NCBI GenBank assembly: GCA_016719645.1
Contig: JADJYS010000033.1
Location: 1 to 64,000, forward strand
Direction of reading: 5' to 3'
Length of the DNA stretch: 64,000 bases
DNA from: a bacterium
GTDB taxonomy: Bacteria > Krumholzibacteriota > Krumholzibacteriia > LZORAL124-64-63
A program made the position numbers and the translations under genes. Shown here piece by piece: positions 23,636-34,179 of this stretch. Numbering within the stretch: position 1 is the first letter of the stretch; every line of letters starts with the position of its first letter. The notes below the pieces were generated by a model, which saw only the letters and a program-made list of their open reading frames with translations, was not told the origin of the DNA and made no database searches.

Positions 23636-24995
23636 GACACGTCCCGACGTTCGCGCTGCTGATCACGGCGACCCTGCTGGCCGCGGGCTGCGGCGGCGGC
23701 GGCGACCCCGACCCGGCGCCCGTCGGCGTCGTGAAGGTGTTCACCCTGCCCAACACGCTCGACGCGAGCTGGACGCTGACCGGCCCCGCCGGCGCGGTCA
23801 TCACGGGCACGGACGACGCGCGCCACCCCGGCCGCGCCGCCGGGTCGTGGACCATCGTCTGGGACGACGTCGATGATTGGATCCGGCCGCTCTCGCAGAC
23901 CCGCACGCTGGCCGGGGGGGACTCCATCACCTTCATCGGCCAGTTCGTTTACGTTCCGCCGCCGACCACCGGCTCACTGTCGATCGACATCGAGCCCGAC
24001 GACCTGCAGGCCCGCTGGGTGCTGAAACGCCTGACCGGCCTCGACGACGACCGCTCCGGCGTCGGCGACGTCGTCCTGGACGACCTGCCGCCCGGCCCCT
24101 TCACCGTGGCCTGGCAGCGCGAGGCGGGCTGGACCGTGCCGGCGCCCGGCTGGGTCGACGGCCTGATCACGGCGGGCGAGACGGCGACCGCGTCGGTCAC
24201 CTACACGGTGCTGCCGGCCTGGCCCTTCACGACGGTGCGCCTGGAGGCCGGTTCCTTCACCATGGGCTCCGCCGCGCCGGAACCCGGCCGCGAGACGGAC
24301 GAGGGACCCCGGCACGAAGTGACCCTGACGCGCCCGTTGCTGGTGGCGACCACCGAGCTGACCAACGGCCAGTGGGATGCGGTCGTGCGCGGCCGGGTGG
24401 ACGATCCCACGATCGCCAACCAGCCCGTCGTGGATGTCACCTGGTACCAGGCGGTGGAATTCTGCAACGCGATGTCCGTCGCCGACGGCCTCACGGCCGC
24501 CTACGCCATCAACGGACCGCAGGTGGCCTGGGATCCCGACGCCGACGGCTGGCGCCTGCCGACCGAGGCCGAGTGGGAAGCCTTCTGCCGGGCCGGCACG
24601 CAAGGGTCGCTGAGCGACGGCGAACTGTCGCGCCTGGACATGGAACTCGACCCCGTGCTGTCGTTCTTCGGCTGGTCGGGGGCCAACTCGGACAACCAGG
24701 TCAAGCCCGTGCGGACCCTGCTGCCCAACCCGATGGGCCTCTACGACGTCCACGGCAACCTGCTGGAATGGTGCTGGGACCGCTACGCGTCGGCTACTAC
24801 ACGGCCGATCCCGCGACCGACCCGAGCGGGCCGGTCACCGGCGCCGACCGGGTGCTGCGCGGCGGCTCCTTCGCCGACGCCAACCAGCGGTTGCGCTGCG
24901 CGGCGCGCGCCTACCTCGATCCCGGCGCCGCCGTGGGGATCGTGGGCTTCCGGCCGGTGCGCAACGCGCCGGTCGTCAAGTCGGGCGGGAAATAG
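23632..24995 (+). CDS. Formylglycine-generating-enzyme-like (SUMF1) lipoprotein, one apparent frameshift
   Basis: A ~454-residue protein with a lipoprotein leader (LLITATLLAAGC). Two beta domains follow (about residues 30-190), then an FGE-sulfatase domain: EAGSFTMGSAAPEPGRETDE, VTWYQAVEFCNAMS, WRLPTEAEWEAFCRAG, LLEWCWDRY and, after the break, VLRGGSFADANQRLRCAAR. The frame changes near 24793 (GCGTCGGCTAC lacks one G), after which the normal domain end is read to TAG 24995. True FGE oxidises a sulfatase Cys and needs an active-site Cys pair; I cannot confirm that pair, and many lipoprotein members are non-enzymatic binding proteins. The start overlaps the DUF3179 stop. Confidence 0.8.
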
Positions 24996-25051
24996 ACGAT
25001 CTTGCATCCCGGCGCGTCCGCGCCTACGTTGCCGGCAACCGGAGGCCGCGC

Positions 25052-25380
25052 TTGAGTCCACGTCGGATCGCCCTGATCGCCCTGATCTGCCTGGCCGCGG
25101 GTTCGTCCCGGCGCAGGTCGCCGCGATCTGCCCCCCGCCCGCCGCACGGCGACGTCGCCCACACCGAGGGCACCCCCTGCGCCGATCCCGACCGCGACGG
25201 CGACGCCTGCGGCGCGGCTGCCCCTGCACCTGCTGCCCCGGTCACGGCTCGGCGCCCGTGTTCACGCTCGAGCGCCTCGGCGGCCAGATCCTGATGACCG
25301 GCTTCCTGATCGGTCTGTTGTCCGATTCCCCCGCCCCCCGCGACATCCACCTCGGCATCTTCCACCCTCCGCGCGCCTGA
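25052..25380 (+). CDS. Small exported Cys-rich protein leading the metal efflux operon, frame-broken
   Basis: A TTG start at 25052 has GGAGG 8 bases upstream. Three single-base shifts (near 25100, 25145 and 25218) must be bridged to read a leader (SPRRIALIALICLAAG then FVPAQVAA). A hydrophilic part with HGDVAHTEGTPCADPDRDGD follows, then a Cys cluster (DACG, GCPCTCCPGHG), then APVFTLERLGGQILMTGFL and the end DIHLGIFHPPRA before TGA 25380. The Cys/His cluster suggests periplasmic metal binding. The position directly before outer membrane, adaptor and RND pump genes supports a metal-handling role. I recognise the style but no named family. Confidence 0.55.
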
Positions 25381-25408
25381 CCCGCTCACCGTTGTACCGT
25401 ACTCGTGT

Positions 25409-25466
25409 CCGTTCGCCCGCGCGAACGGTGGGCTCCGGTTCGACGGAACGGCCATGCCTGGCCGTT
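25409..25466 (+). promoter_or_regulatory. Two hairpins in the leader of the efflux operon
   Basis: CCGTTCG/CGAACGG (25409-25428, 6-base loop) and AACGGCC/GGCCGTT (25447-25466, 6-base loop) lie in tandem between the Cys-rich gene and ATG 25490. They share the core CCGTT/AACGG. They may be a terminator-attenuator, a regulator's palindromic operators, or RNA structure around the start region. No T run follows. Confidence 0.4.
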
Positions 25467-25489
25467 CCCGACAGGCAGGTGTGTCGACA

Positions 25490-26751
25490 TGCAGATCTTT
25501 CGCAAGTCCGTTCTGACGGCAGGAGTCGTCCTGCTCCCATCGCCGCCGTCGCGGCGTCCGGGTCGTCCGCGGCTGATCCCGAGCCCCCGGTGATCGAGAT
25601 CACCTGGGACGGGATCGCCGGACTGGTCGACGCGCACCCTCTGCTGTCCGAAGGCGCGCAGCGCGTCGCGGCGGCGCTGGGCGCGGTCGGCGTCGCCGGC
25701 GCGTTGCCCAATCCGGTCCTGGAAGGCGTGGTGGGCCGCGGCCGCGAACTGCCGGGCGAGGCGTACGGCCGCCAGTGGGATCTGTCGCTCACGCTGCCGC
25801 TGGACTGGCTGGCGCAGCGGCCGCCGCGGGTCGCGGCGGCGGCGGCCGAGCTGGCGGTCGCCGCGGCCGAGGGCGAGTCGATCCGGCGCGACGCGCTGCT
25901 GGAACTGCGCACGCAGTTCTGGCGCCTCGTCCACGACCAGGCCCGGGTCGGAGTGGTCGGGGAGCTGGACCGGCAGATGGCGGACCTCGCGGCCGCCGTG
26001 GACCGGCGCGTGGAGGCGGGCGAGGCCCGCCCGCTCGAAAGCACGCGGGTCGGGATCGAACGCGAGCTCGTCGCCGACGAGCTGCAGACCGCGCGGATCT
26101 CGCTGGCTTCGCTCCAGGCGCAGCTCGCGCTCTGGCTCGGTGCTCCCGAGGGCGGGTGGATCGTCGCCGTCGCCGACCTGGAAGCGCTGCCCCCCTGCCG
26201 CCGGCCCGGCCGGCGCGGCGGCGCCGCCCGCCACCGATCATCCCGAGCTGGCGGCCGGGGAAGCCCGGGTGCGCGCCCTCGTCGCCGAGCTATCGGCCGC
26301 GAGGCGGGCGCGCGTGCCGGCGCTCTCGCTGCTGGCCTTCACCTCGCGCGAGCAGGAGCGGCGCGCCCACGGCGCCGGGATCGCGGTCGCGCTGCCGCTG
26401 GGCGGCTGGAACCGCGGCGGCGTCGTGCAGGCGCAGGCGCAGCTCGCCGCCGGCCGCAGCCGCGAGGAGGTGCGGCGCCGGGCGCTCGCGGCGCGCCTCG
26501 TTGACGCCGAGGCCGCCTGCCGCGCCTCGCACGCGACCGCGTCGCGCTACGCCGCCGTCATCGAGCCGCTCGCCGCGGACGCCGCGGCCGTCATCGAGAA
26601 GACCTACCTGCTGGGCGAGGCCAGCCTGCTGGAGGTGATCGACGCGCGGCGCACGCTGCTCGCGTCGCGCCGGCAGCTCGTGGACGCGCTCGCCCAGGCC
26701 CAGATCGACCACTGCCGCCTGCTGGCGCTGACCGGGGAGGATCGCCCGTGA
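25490..26751 (+). CDS. Outer-membrane efflux protein (CzcC/CusC, TolC superfamily), two apparent frameshifts
   Basis: A ~420-residue protein beginning MQIFRKSVLTAGVVLL (leader). After a shift near 25530 it reads PIAAVAASGSS, then ITWDGIAGLVDAHPLL, the usual start of CzcC-type channels (HP.L.A). ALPNPVLEGVVGRGRELPGE and the second repeat, with RVPALSLLAFTSREQERR, GIAVALPLGGWNRGGVVQAQ and LLGEASLLEVIDARRTLLAS, are typical. The second shift is in a C run near 26195. It forms the outer-membrane exit duct of a tripartite metal efflux pump with the next two genes. Its TGA overlaps the GTG of the adaptor gene (GTGA). Confidence 0.85.
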
Positions 26752-28062
26752 ACATCCGCAAGCTTTGGTGCCTTCCGGCCGTCGCCCTGCTGCTGCTGGC
26801 GGCGTGCGCGTCCTGCGACCGGGCCGTCCCCGCCGCCGCCGGCCGAGCGCCGGCGGAACCAGGACCACGACGCCGCAGAGGCGGAATCGGAGGCCTCCGA
26901 CCTCGACCGCCCGGTCGAGGATCTGTTCGCCGCCGACTGCGAACACCAGGTCAAGACGTTTGCCTGCGACGAGTGCCGCTACGAAGTCGGCGTCGTTCGC
27001 GTGCCGGCGCACCTGATCGCCGAGGGCCTCGTCACGACCGCCCGGGTCGAGCGGCGCGCCGTGGACGTCACGGTCCCGCTGACCGGCGAGGTCCGCTTCG
27101 ACGAGCGGCGCGTGGGGCACGTCAGCCCGCTCGTGGAAGGCGTCGTGTCGGCGGTCCACGTCAAGCTCGGCGACCGGGTCCGGCGCGGGCAGCCGCTGGT
27201 CACGCTCGACTGCGCCGCGGTCGGGGAGGCGCAGGCGGAGTACCTCGCCGCGCGGGGGCTGCTCGAGCTGGCCCGCCGCAACTTCGAGCGGGTGTCTTCG
27301 CTGCGCGAGGAGGCCATCGCGGCGGAGAAGGAGTTCCTGCTGGCGAAGCAGGAGCACGAGGCCGCGGAGATCCGCGCCGCCGGCGCCCTCGCCGGTCTCG
27401 CGCGCTACGGCGTGTCGGCGGCGGACGCGCGCGCGCTCGCCGAGGGCGACGTCCGCGGCCGGCTGACGCTGCGCGCCCCGCAGGATGGCGCCGTGCTCGC
27501 CATGCACGCCGTGCCGGGCGAGCTGGCGGGCACCGACGCGCCCCTGCTCACGATCGGGGACCGCGCCACGGTCTGGGTGTGGGCGGACCTCTACGAGGGC
27601 GACCTCGCGGCCGTCTCCCGCGCGCAGGCGAACTCGGAACTGGCGGCCGCGGTCGCGGTCGGGGCCTACCCCGGCGAGGAGTTCCCCGGCGTCGTCGACC
27701 TCGTGAGCCCGTCGATGGAGGAGTCCTCGCGCACGGTGAAGGTGCGGGTCGCGGTGCCGAACCCGGACGGCCGCCTGCTGGCGGGCATGTTCGCCGACGT
27801 GACGATCTTCCTGCCCGGCGCCGCGACGGCGCCGGCCGTGCCGTCGGCCGCCGTGCTCTCGGACGAGGGCCGCGAGTTCGTGTTCGTCCACCACCACGAC
27901 GACTACTACGTCCGCCGGCCGGTGGTGACCGGCCGCGCCGCCGCCGGCTGGGTCGAGGTGCTGTCCGGGCTGTCGCCGGCGCAGACCGTGGCGACCGAGG
28001 GCGCCTTCCTGCTGAAATCCGACGTGCTGCGCGCCAAGATGGGCGCCGGCTGCGCCGACTGA
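26748..28062 (+). CDS. RND efflux periplasmic adaptor (CzcB/CusB family), one apparent frameshift
   Basis: It begins at GTG 26748 with a leader (WCLPAVALLLLAACASC, which could be a lipobox). A frame change falls near 26850. An acidic stretch follows, then a metal-binding-looking segment CEHQVKTFACDECRYEVGVV (about 26938-26997). The adaptor core follows: VDVTVPLTGEVRFDERRVGH, the lipoyl-like barrel half VSAVHVKLGDRVRRGQPLV, a helical hairpin, LRAPQDGAVLAMHAVPGE, and the membrane-proximal domain with VRRPVVTGRAAAGWVEVLSG. It links the inner-membrane RND pump to the outer-membrane channel and may bind the metal itself. The pump gene starts 10 bases downstream. Confidence 0.87.
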
Positions 28063-28072
28063 AGGAGCCGCC

Positions 28073-31000
28073 ATGCGCTACGTGACGATGCTGCTGAACA
28101 ACCGCCTGCCGGTGCTGCTGTCCACCGCGACGCTGGTCGCCGCCGGCCTGGTCGCCTGGCTGCACCTGCCCATCGACGCCTTCCCGGACGTCACCAACAC
28201 CCAGGTGACGATCATCTCGCAGGCGCCGGGCCTCGCCGCGGTCGACGTGGAACAGCGGGTCAGCTACCCCATCGAGCAAGTCATGCGCGGCCTGCCGCGC
28301 GTGCAGCAGGTGCGCTCGCTGTCGCGGGCCGGCCTGTCGCAGGTGGTCATCGTGTTCGAGGACGGGGCCGACACCTACTGGACGCGGCAGGTGGTGTTCG
28401 AGCGCCTGGACGCGGCCCGCGAGCAGCTCCCGCCCGGCGTCGAGCCCGAGCTGGGCCCCATCTCGACGGGGCTGGGCGAGATCTACCAGTACACGCTCGA
28501 GGGCGACGGCAAGACCGCCATGGAGCTGCGCACGATCCAGGACTGGCTCGTCGCCCCCTGGCTGAAGCCCATCCCCGGCGTCAACGAGGTCAACAGCTTC
28601 GGCGGCGAGGTGAAGCAGTACCAGGTCCTGGTCTCGCCGGAGAAGCTGCTGAAGTACGGCCTGACCGTGAACGACGTCGTCGAGGCCGTCGAGCAGGGCA
28701 ACGCCAACGCCGGCGGCGGCGTGGTCGTGCGCGGCTGGGAGCAGATGTACCTGCGCGGCGTGGGCCTGCTGCGCGACATCCCGGACCTCGAGAGCATCGT
28801 GCTGAAGGCCGGGGACGGAACGCCCGTCCGCCTGCGGGACGTCGCGGAGGTGGTCATCGGGGCCGAGCCGCGCCAGGGCGCGGTCTCGCGCGACGGCAAG
28901 GGCGAGGTCGTCGCCGGCATGATCATCATGCTCAAGGGCCAGAACGCCAAGGATGTGGTCGGCAAGGTCCAGGACGCGGTCGCGAAGCTCCAGACGGCGC
29001 TGCCCGAGGGCGTCCGCCTCAACGTCTTCTACGACCGCACCTCGCTGATCGAGGCCTGTATCCACACCGTGGTGCGGGCGCTGCTCGAGGGCGGGATCTT
29101 CGTCATCCTGGTGCTGTTCCTGTTCGTTGCCGAACTGCGCTCCGCGCTGATCGTCGTGATCTCGCTGCCGCTGACCTTCCTGGCCAGCTTCATGGTCATG
29201 GGCCGCGTCGGCCTCACCTCCAACCTGATGAGCCTCGGCGGCCTGGCGTTCTCGGTCGGCATGGTCGTGGACGCGTCGATCGTCGTGGTCGAGAACATCC
29301 GCCGGCACCTGGCGCACGGCGACGACGGCGCGCCGAAGCGGCGGGTCGTCGCCGACGCGCTGGCCGAGGTGGCGCGGCCCGTGGGCTTCTCGGTGCTGAT
29401 CATCGCGGTCATCCTGGTGCCGCTGTTCACGCTGCAGGGGATCGAGGGCAAGATGTTCGCCCCGCTGGCCGGGACGATGCTCATCGCCCTGCTGGTCTCG
29501 CTCGTGGTGGCGTTCGCGATCATCCCCGTCCTGTCGGAGGCGCTTCCTGGGCCAGGGTCCCGAGCGGGAGTTCGGCTTCATCCGCCGCTTCCATCGCGGC
29601 TACGTGAGCCTGCTCAGCCGCGCCGTGCGGCGTCCCGCGCTGACGCTCGGGATCTCGGGCGGCGTGCTCGTCGCCTCGCTGGCGCTCATCCCGCTCATGG
29701 GTACCGAGTTCATGCCGCCGCTCGACGAGGGGGCGCTCGCCGTGAACGTCGTGCGGCTGCCCAACGCTTCGCTGGACGGCTCGGTGCGCGTCGCCGGCTT
29801 CATCGAGCAGCGCCTGCGGAAGTTCCCCGAGGTCGAGACCGTGGTCAGCAAGACCGGCCGGGCCGAGATCTCGGAGGACCCCATGGGGCCCGAGCAGACC
29901 GACGTGGTCATCATGCTCAAGCCGCGCCGGCAGTGGGGGACGGGCCGCGACAAGGCCGAGCTGGTCGAGGCGATCCAGAAGGACCTGGCCGCGATCCCCG
30001 GCCTGCGCTCCTCGTTCTCGCAGCCCATCGCGCTGCGCGTCAACGAGCTGATCTCCGGCGTGAAGAGCGACCTCGCGGTCAAGGTCTTCGGCCCCGACCT
30101 CGAGGTGCTGAAGTCGTTCGCCGACGGGGCGGCCGCGGTCCTGCAGGGCATCGACGGCGCCCGCGACGTCAAGGTCGAGCAGGTCGCGGGCATGGCCCAG
30201 ATCGACGCCGTGATCGACCGCGCCGCGGCGGCCCGCTACGGCCTGACGATCGCCGACATCAACGCCGTCATCGAGACCGCGGTCGCCGGCAAACGGGCCA
30301 CGACCCTGATCGAGGCCGAGCGCCGCTTCGCGGTCGTGGTGCGGTTCCCCGAGTCGGCGCGTGCCGACCTCGCGGGGCTCGAGCGGCTGCTGGTCGCCGC
30401 GCCGGGCGGCGAGCGGGTGCCGCTGGGCCGGCTCGCGGACTTCCAGGTGGTCGAGGCGCCGGCCCAGGTGAGCCGCGAGAACGGCCTGCGGCGCGTGGTG
30501 GCCGAGGTCAACGTGCGCGGCCGCGATCTCGGCGGCTTCGTGGCGGAGGCCCAGGCCCAGCTGGCGCCGCTGACGGCGTCGCTGCCGGAGGGCTACCGCG
30601 TCGAGTACGGCGGGCAGTTCGAGAACCAGCAGCGCGCCATGCGCCAGCTCGCGATCGTGGTGCCGGTCGCCCTGCTGCTGATCCTGGTGCTGCTCTACCT
30701 GGCGCTGGGCTCGGTGGGGGACTCCCTGCTCGTGCTGCTGAACCTGCCGTTCGCGCTGGTGGGCGGCGTGATCGCCGTAGTGGTCTTCCGGATGCCCGTG
30801 TCGGTGTCGGCCGCGGTCGCCTTCATCGTCCTGCTCGGCATAGCCGTGCAGAACGGCGTCGTGCTCGTGGCGTTCTTCCGCCAGCTCCGGGAGCAGGGCG
30901 AGTCGGTGGCCGACACGGTGATCAAGGGCTGCGACCTGCGCTTCCGCCCGCTGCTGATGACCGCGCTCGCGAGCTTCATCGGGCATCTGCCCATGCTCTA

Positions 31001-31403
31001 CGCCACCGGTTCCGGCGCCGACATCCAGAAGCCGCTGGCCGTGGTGGTGATGGGCGGCCTCGTCACCTCGACCCTGCTGACGCTGGTCGTGCTGCCCACG
31101 ATCTACATCCTGGCCGGCAGCAGGCGGGCGGCCGCGCGGCCCCCGGGAGGGCCGCCCGGCGCCAGCGTCCAGGCTGCCGAAGCCGCGTCAGGCGGCGGCG
31201 GGAGCGCGGCCCCCGGGGCGGGGGGGGGAGGCCCAGCTCGCGGCCAGGCGTGGGTGGGGCGGGCGGCCAGCTCCCGGTCCAGCATGAACAGGCCCGGCCC
31301 GTTGCCGCCCATCATCGCCAGCTTGCCCAGGATGGCCTCGACGGCGGCCTCTTCCTCGACCTGCTCGCTGACGAACCACTGCAGCGTGATGTTGGTGGCG
31401 TAG
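28073..31403 (+). CDS. Heavy-metal RND efflux pump (CzcA/CusA), one frameshift, uncertain 3' end
   Basis: A ~1,060-residue HME-RND transporter: MLLNNRLPVLLSTATLVAAG (first helix), PIDAFPDVTNTQVTI, SYPIEQVMRGLPRVQQVRSL and LVAPWLKPIPGVNEVNSFGG in the first half. The helix block has GMVVDASIVVVENIRRHLAH; MGTEFMPPLDEGALAVNVVR opens the second half. The frame shifts near 29545, where SEA joins FLGQGPEREFGFIRRF. Family members export Co/Zn/Cd or Cu/Ag by proton antiport; the specificity residues were not assigned. The frame runs on to TGA 31403, overlapping the convergent ferritin. The normal protein should end soon after LVVLPTIYILAGSRR (about 31126), so a further indel near the G run at 31216-31231 is likely. 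Confidence 0.87.
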
Positions 31404-31741
31404 TCGTTCTCCTTCATGGCCAGGCCCGCGAGGTTGTTGATGTTCTCGGTCATGTGGCGCTCGTGGGCCAGGGCGGCCTGGAACATCGCGACGGGGTCGG
31501 CCCACTCCGTGTCGGGCTGGGGGATGGCCCGCACCAGGGCGTGGCCGCCGGTGGCGTGGACGTAGTCGAAGAACTTCATGGCGTGCAGCAGTTCTTCCTG
31601 CGCCTGCATGCGCATCCAGTGCGCGAAGCCCTCGTAGTTGCGGGCCTGGGACCAGGCGGACATGGCCAGGTACAGGTAGGCGGAGTAGAACTCGGCCTGG
31701 ATCTGCTCGTTCAGGGCCTTCTGGATCCTCTCCTTCAGCAC
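31188..31741 (-). CDS. ftnA: Non-heme ferritin
   Basis: A ~180-residue ferritin starting at GTG 31741, with AAGGAG 7 bases upstream. Ferroxidase ligands appear in order: Glu in QAEFYSAYLYLAMSAW, Glu and His in EELLHAMKFFDYVH, then Glu in FQAALAHERHMTENI and the QWFVSEQVEEEAAV motif. It stores iron as ferric oxide inside a 24-subunit shell. After FMLDRELAARP the frame runs into a G/C homopolymer near 31225. A one-base shift there gives the short tail PGGRAPAAA and a TGA at 31188-31190; without it the frame continues to 31103. Convergence with the metal efflux pump suggests linked metal stress handling. Confidence 0.88.
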
Positions 31742-32084
31742 GGCGGGTCTCCTTGGTCGGGGTCGGTCCGGCGGCGGGGCGGGGGGGCACCGCCCAAGGT
31801 AAGACCGGGCCGGGGCACCGTCACGGAAAAAGCCCCCGGCGGCCATTGGGGCGTTGCCCTCGCGGCTATATCTTGATATTCGTGTTCAGGAGTGCGGGTG
31901 GCGGCGCCCCGGGTTCGTGCCGATCATGGGCCGCGCCGCCGCGCCGCCCCGGTTCCCCGGAGCGGCCGCGCCGCCGACGATTCCCGCCTGAATCTGGCCG
32001 GTCCCCGCCGGATCGGCCGCCTTCTCGCGCCCCCCGCGCCGTGGCGGGGCAGCGGCCCCCGCGGGCCTGGAAAGGAACGACTTC
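31742..32084. other. Intergenic region between ferritin and pyruvate dehydrogenase genes
   Basis: 343 bases without a gene, and divergent: the ferritin promoter and the pdh promoter should both lie here. A possible plus-strand promoter is TTGCCC-17-TATTCG, just before 31885. A GCCCCC/GGGGC stem followed by TTTTT on the minus strand (about 31827-31852) resembles a terminator, but no minus-strand gene ends there. AAAGGAA lies before the pdhA ATG. A long GC-rich leader precedes pdhA. Confidence 0.4.
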
Positions 32085-33182
32085 ATGCCGAAGAAGGAAC
32101 TCGACACCTTCAGCGTCTCCTACCTGTCCATCCTGGACGAGGACGGGAACGTGGACAAGGACCTCGAGCCGAAGCTGAAGAAGCCCGAGCTGATCGAACT
32201 CTACCGCCAGATGGTCTGGGCGCGCCGCACCGACGAGCGCATGCTCAAGCTGCAGCGCCAGGGCCGCATCGGCACCTTCGGGCCGAGCACGGGCCAGGAG
32301 GCGGCCCAGTGCGCCGTCGCCTTCGCCATGAAGAAGCAGGACTGGTTCGCCGGCGCCTTCCGCGAGCACGGCGTGCGCCTGCTGCGCGGCGAGACCCTCA
32401 CCCGGCAGCTGCTCTACTACAACGGCCAGGAAGAGGGCAACATCAACGAGGGGGCGGCCAACCCGCGCAACCTGCCCATCTCGGTGATCGTGGGCGCGCA
32501 GCCCCTGCACGCGGTGGGCCTGGCCTACGCCATGCGGCTGCAGGGCGAGACGGAGACCTGCGCCGTGACCTTCATGGGCGACGGCGCCACCAGCGAGGGC
32601 GACTTCCACGAGGCGATGAACTTCGCGGCCGTCTGGAACCTGCCGGTGCTCTTCGTGGTGCAGAACAACCAGTGGGCGATCTCGGTGCCCCGCTCGAAGC
32701 AGACCAAGTCGGCGACCATCGCCCAGAAGGCCATCGCCTACGGCATGCCCGGCATCCAGGTCGACGGCAACGACGCGCTGGCGGTCTACGCCGCCGCCTC
32801 CGAGGCGCTCGACCGCGGCCGGCGCGGCGAGGGGCCGACCCTGATCGAGGCCGTGACCTACCGCCTGATGATGCACACCACGGCCGACGACCAGTACAAG
32901 TACCGCACCAAGGAGGAGGAGGAGCTGTGGTGGCGCCGCGACCCCCTGGTGCGCTTCCGCGGCTACCTCGAGGCGAAGAAGATCTGGTCGGAGAAGGACC
33001 AGGAGGCGCTCGAGGAGGAGTACAAGGCGGAGATCGAGAAGCAGGTGAAGGCCTTCGAGGAGATGTCGGGCTGGAAGCCGGACGCCCCCTTCGACCACGT
33101 CTTCGGCACGAAACACGAGCGCATCGAGGCGCAGCGCCGGGAGTTCCTGGCCGAGACCGCGAAGGAGGCCGCCCGTGGCTAA
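32085..33182 (+). CDS. pdhA: Pyruvate dehydrogenase E1 component, alpha subunit
   Basis: A 365-residue thiamine-diphosphate enzyme subunit. It has YRQMVWARRTDERMLKLQRQ, GQEAAQCAVAFAM and the ThDP/Mg motif GDGATSEGDFHEAMNFAAVW, ending NNQWAIS. QTKSATIAQKAIAYGMPG and a TYRLMMHTTADD phosphorylation-loop-like segment follow. With the beta subunit it decarboxylates pyruvate and passes the acetyl group to E2 lipoyl groups. AAAGGAA precedes ATG 32085. It overlaps pdhB by 8 bases and starts the five-gene plus-strand operon pdhA-pdhB-pdhC-lpd-lipoate ligase. A branched-chain or acetoin enzyme is a lesser alternative. Confidence 0.92.
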   Translation: MPKKELDTFSVSYLSILDEDGNVDKDLEPKLKKPELIELYRQMVWARRTDERMLKLQRQGRIGTFGPSTGQEAAQCAVAFAMKKQDWFAGAFREHGVRLLRGETLTRQLLYYNGQEEGNINEGAANPRNLPISVIVGAQPLHAVGLAYAMRLQGETETCAVTFMGDGATSEGDFHEAMNFAAVWNLPVLFVVQNNQWAISVPRSKQTKSATIAQKAIAYGMPGIQVDGNDALAVYAAASEALDRGRRGEGPTLIEAVTYRLMMHTTADDQYKYRTKEEEELWWRRDPLVRFRGYLEAKKIWSEKDQEALEEEYKAEIEKQVKAFEEMSGWKPDAPFDHVFGTKHERIEAQRREFLAETAKEAARG

Positions 33183-34155
33183 GCTCAACATGGTTCAGGC
33201 GATCAACCTCGCCCTGGACGAGATGATGGCGGAGGATCCGTCGGTGATCGTGCTGGGCGAGGACGTCGGCGTCGACGGCGGCGTGTTCCGCGTCACCGAG
33301 GGCCTGATCGAGAAGTACGGCGAGGCGCGCGTCATCGACACGCCGCTGGCCGAGAGCGCCATCATCGGCACGGCCATCGGCATGGCCCTGGCCGGCCTGA
33401 AGCCCGTGGGCGAGATGCAGTTCTGCGGCTTCTCCTACATCATGATCCCGCAGCTCGAGGGCCACGGCTCGCGCTACCGCTCGCGCACCCACGGGCAGTT
33501 CCACGTGCCCCTGGTCATGCGCGTGCCCTACGGCGGCGGCGTGCGCGCGCTCGAGCACCACTCCGAGAGCCGCGAGGCCTCCCTGGGCCACTTCCCGGGC
33601 GTGAAGGTCGTCATCCCGTCGGGACCGCGCAACGCGCGGTCGCTGATGCGCGCGGCGATCCTCGACCCCGACCCGGTGGTCTACATGGAGCCCAAGCGCT
33701 CGTACCGCGCCTTCAAGGAGGACGTGCCGGAGACGCCCGAGACGGTCGAGATCGGCAAGGCGCAGGTGATCCAGGAGGGCACCGACGTCACGGTGATCGC
33801 CTGGGGCGCCATGATGCACACCACCAAGAAGGCCGTCGAGGAGATCCGCCAGGCGCGCGGCGCCAGCATCGAGCTGATCGACCTGCTGACGATCTCGCCC
33901 ATGGACACCGAGACGATCTGCGCCTCGGTGCGCAAGACGGGCCGCCTGGCCGTCGTCCAGGAGGCGCCGCTGAGCTTCGGCCCGGCCAGCGAGATCATCG
34001 CCACGGTCAACGACCACGCCCTGATGCACCTCGAGGCGCCCGTGAAGCGCGTGTGCGGCTACGACGTCGTCACGCCCTACTTCGGCCGCGAGAACCTCTA
34101 CATGCCGACCGTCGGGCGCGCCCGCCGCGGCATCGAGGAAGTGCTGGACTTCTAA
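33175..34155 (+). CDS. pdhB: Pyruvate dehydrogenase E1 component, beta subunit
   Basis: A 326-residue subunit that starts with GTG 33175, with AAGGAGG inside the end of pdhA. It shows LGEDVGVDGGVFRVTEGL, DTPLAESAIIGTAIGMALAG, PLVMRVPYGGGVRALEHHSE, and the C-terminal transketolase domain (IAWGAMMHTTKKAV, ELIDLLTISPMD, RLAVVQEAPLSFGPASEI). It completes the E1 heterotetramer with PdhA; the ThDP-activating Glu is expected in the GEDVG region. The E2 gene follows 24 bases later. Confidence 0.92.
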   Translation: MAKLNMVQAINLALDEMMAEDPSVIVLGEDVGVDGGVFRVTEGLIEKYGEARVIDTPLAESAIIGTAIGMALAGLKPVGEMQFCGFSYIMIPQLEGHGSRYRSRTHGQFHVPLVMRVPYGGGVRALEHHSESREASLGHFPGVKVVIPSGPRNARSLMRAAILDPDPVVYMEPKRSYRAFKEDVPETPETVEIGKAQVIQEGTDVTVIAWGAMMHTTKKAVEEIRQARGASIELIDLLTISPMDTETICASVRKTGRLAVVQEAPLSFGPASEIIATVNDHALMHLEAPVKRVCGYDVVTPYFGRENLYMPTVGRARRGIEEVLDF

Positions 34156-34179
34156 ACGGAGCCGTCGAGGAGGAAGCCG

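Noticed and set aside
29604..31403. Second half of the RND pump as a separate gene
   Set aside because: It lacks the first transmembrane block and reads on exactly from the first half after one base shift, so it is one frameshifted gene.
31827..31852. Terminator-like stem with TTTTT on the minus strand
   Set aside because: No minus-strand gene ends upstream of it; probably chance in a GC-rich leader.
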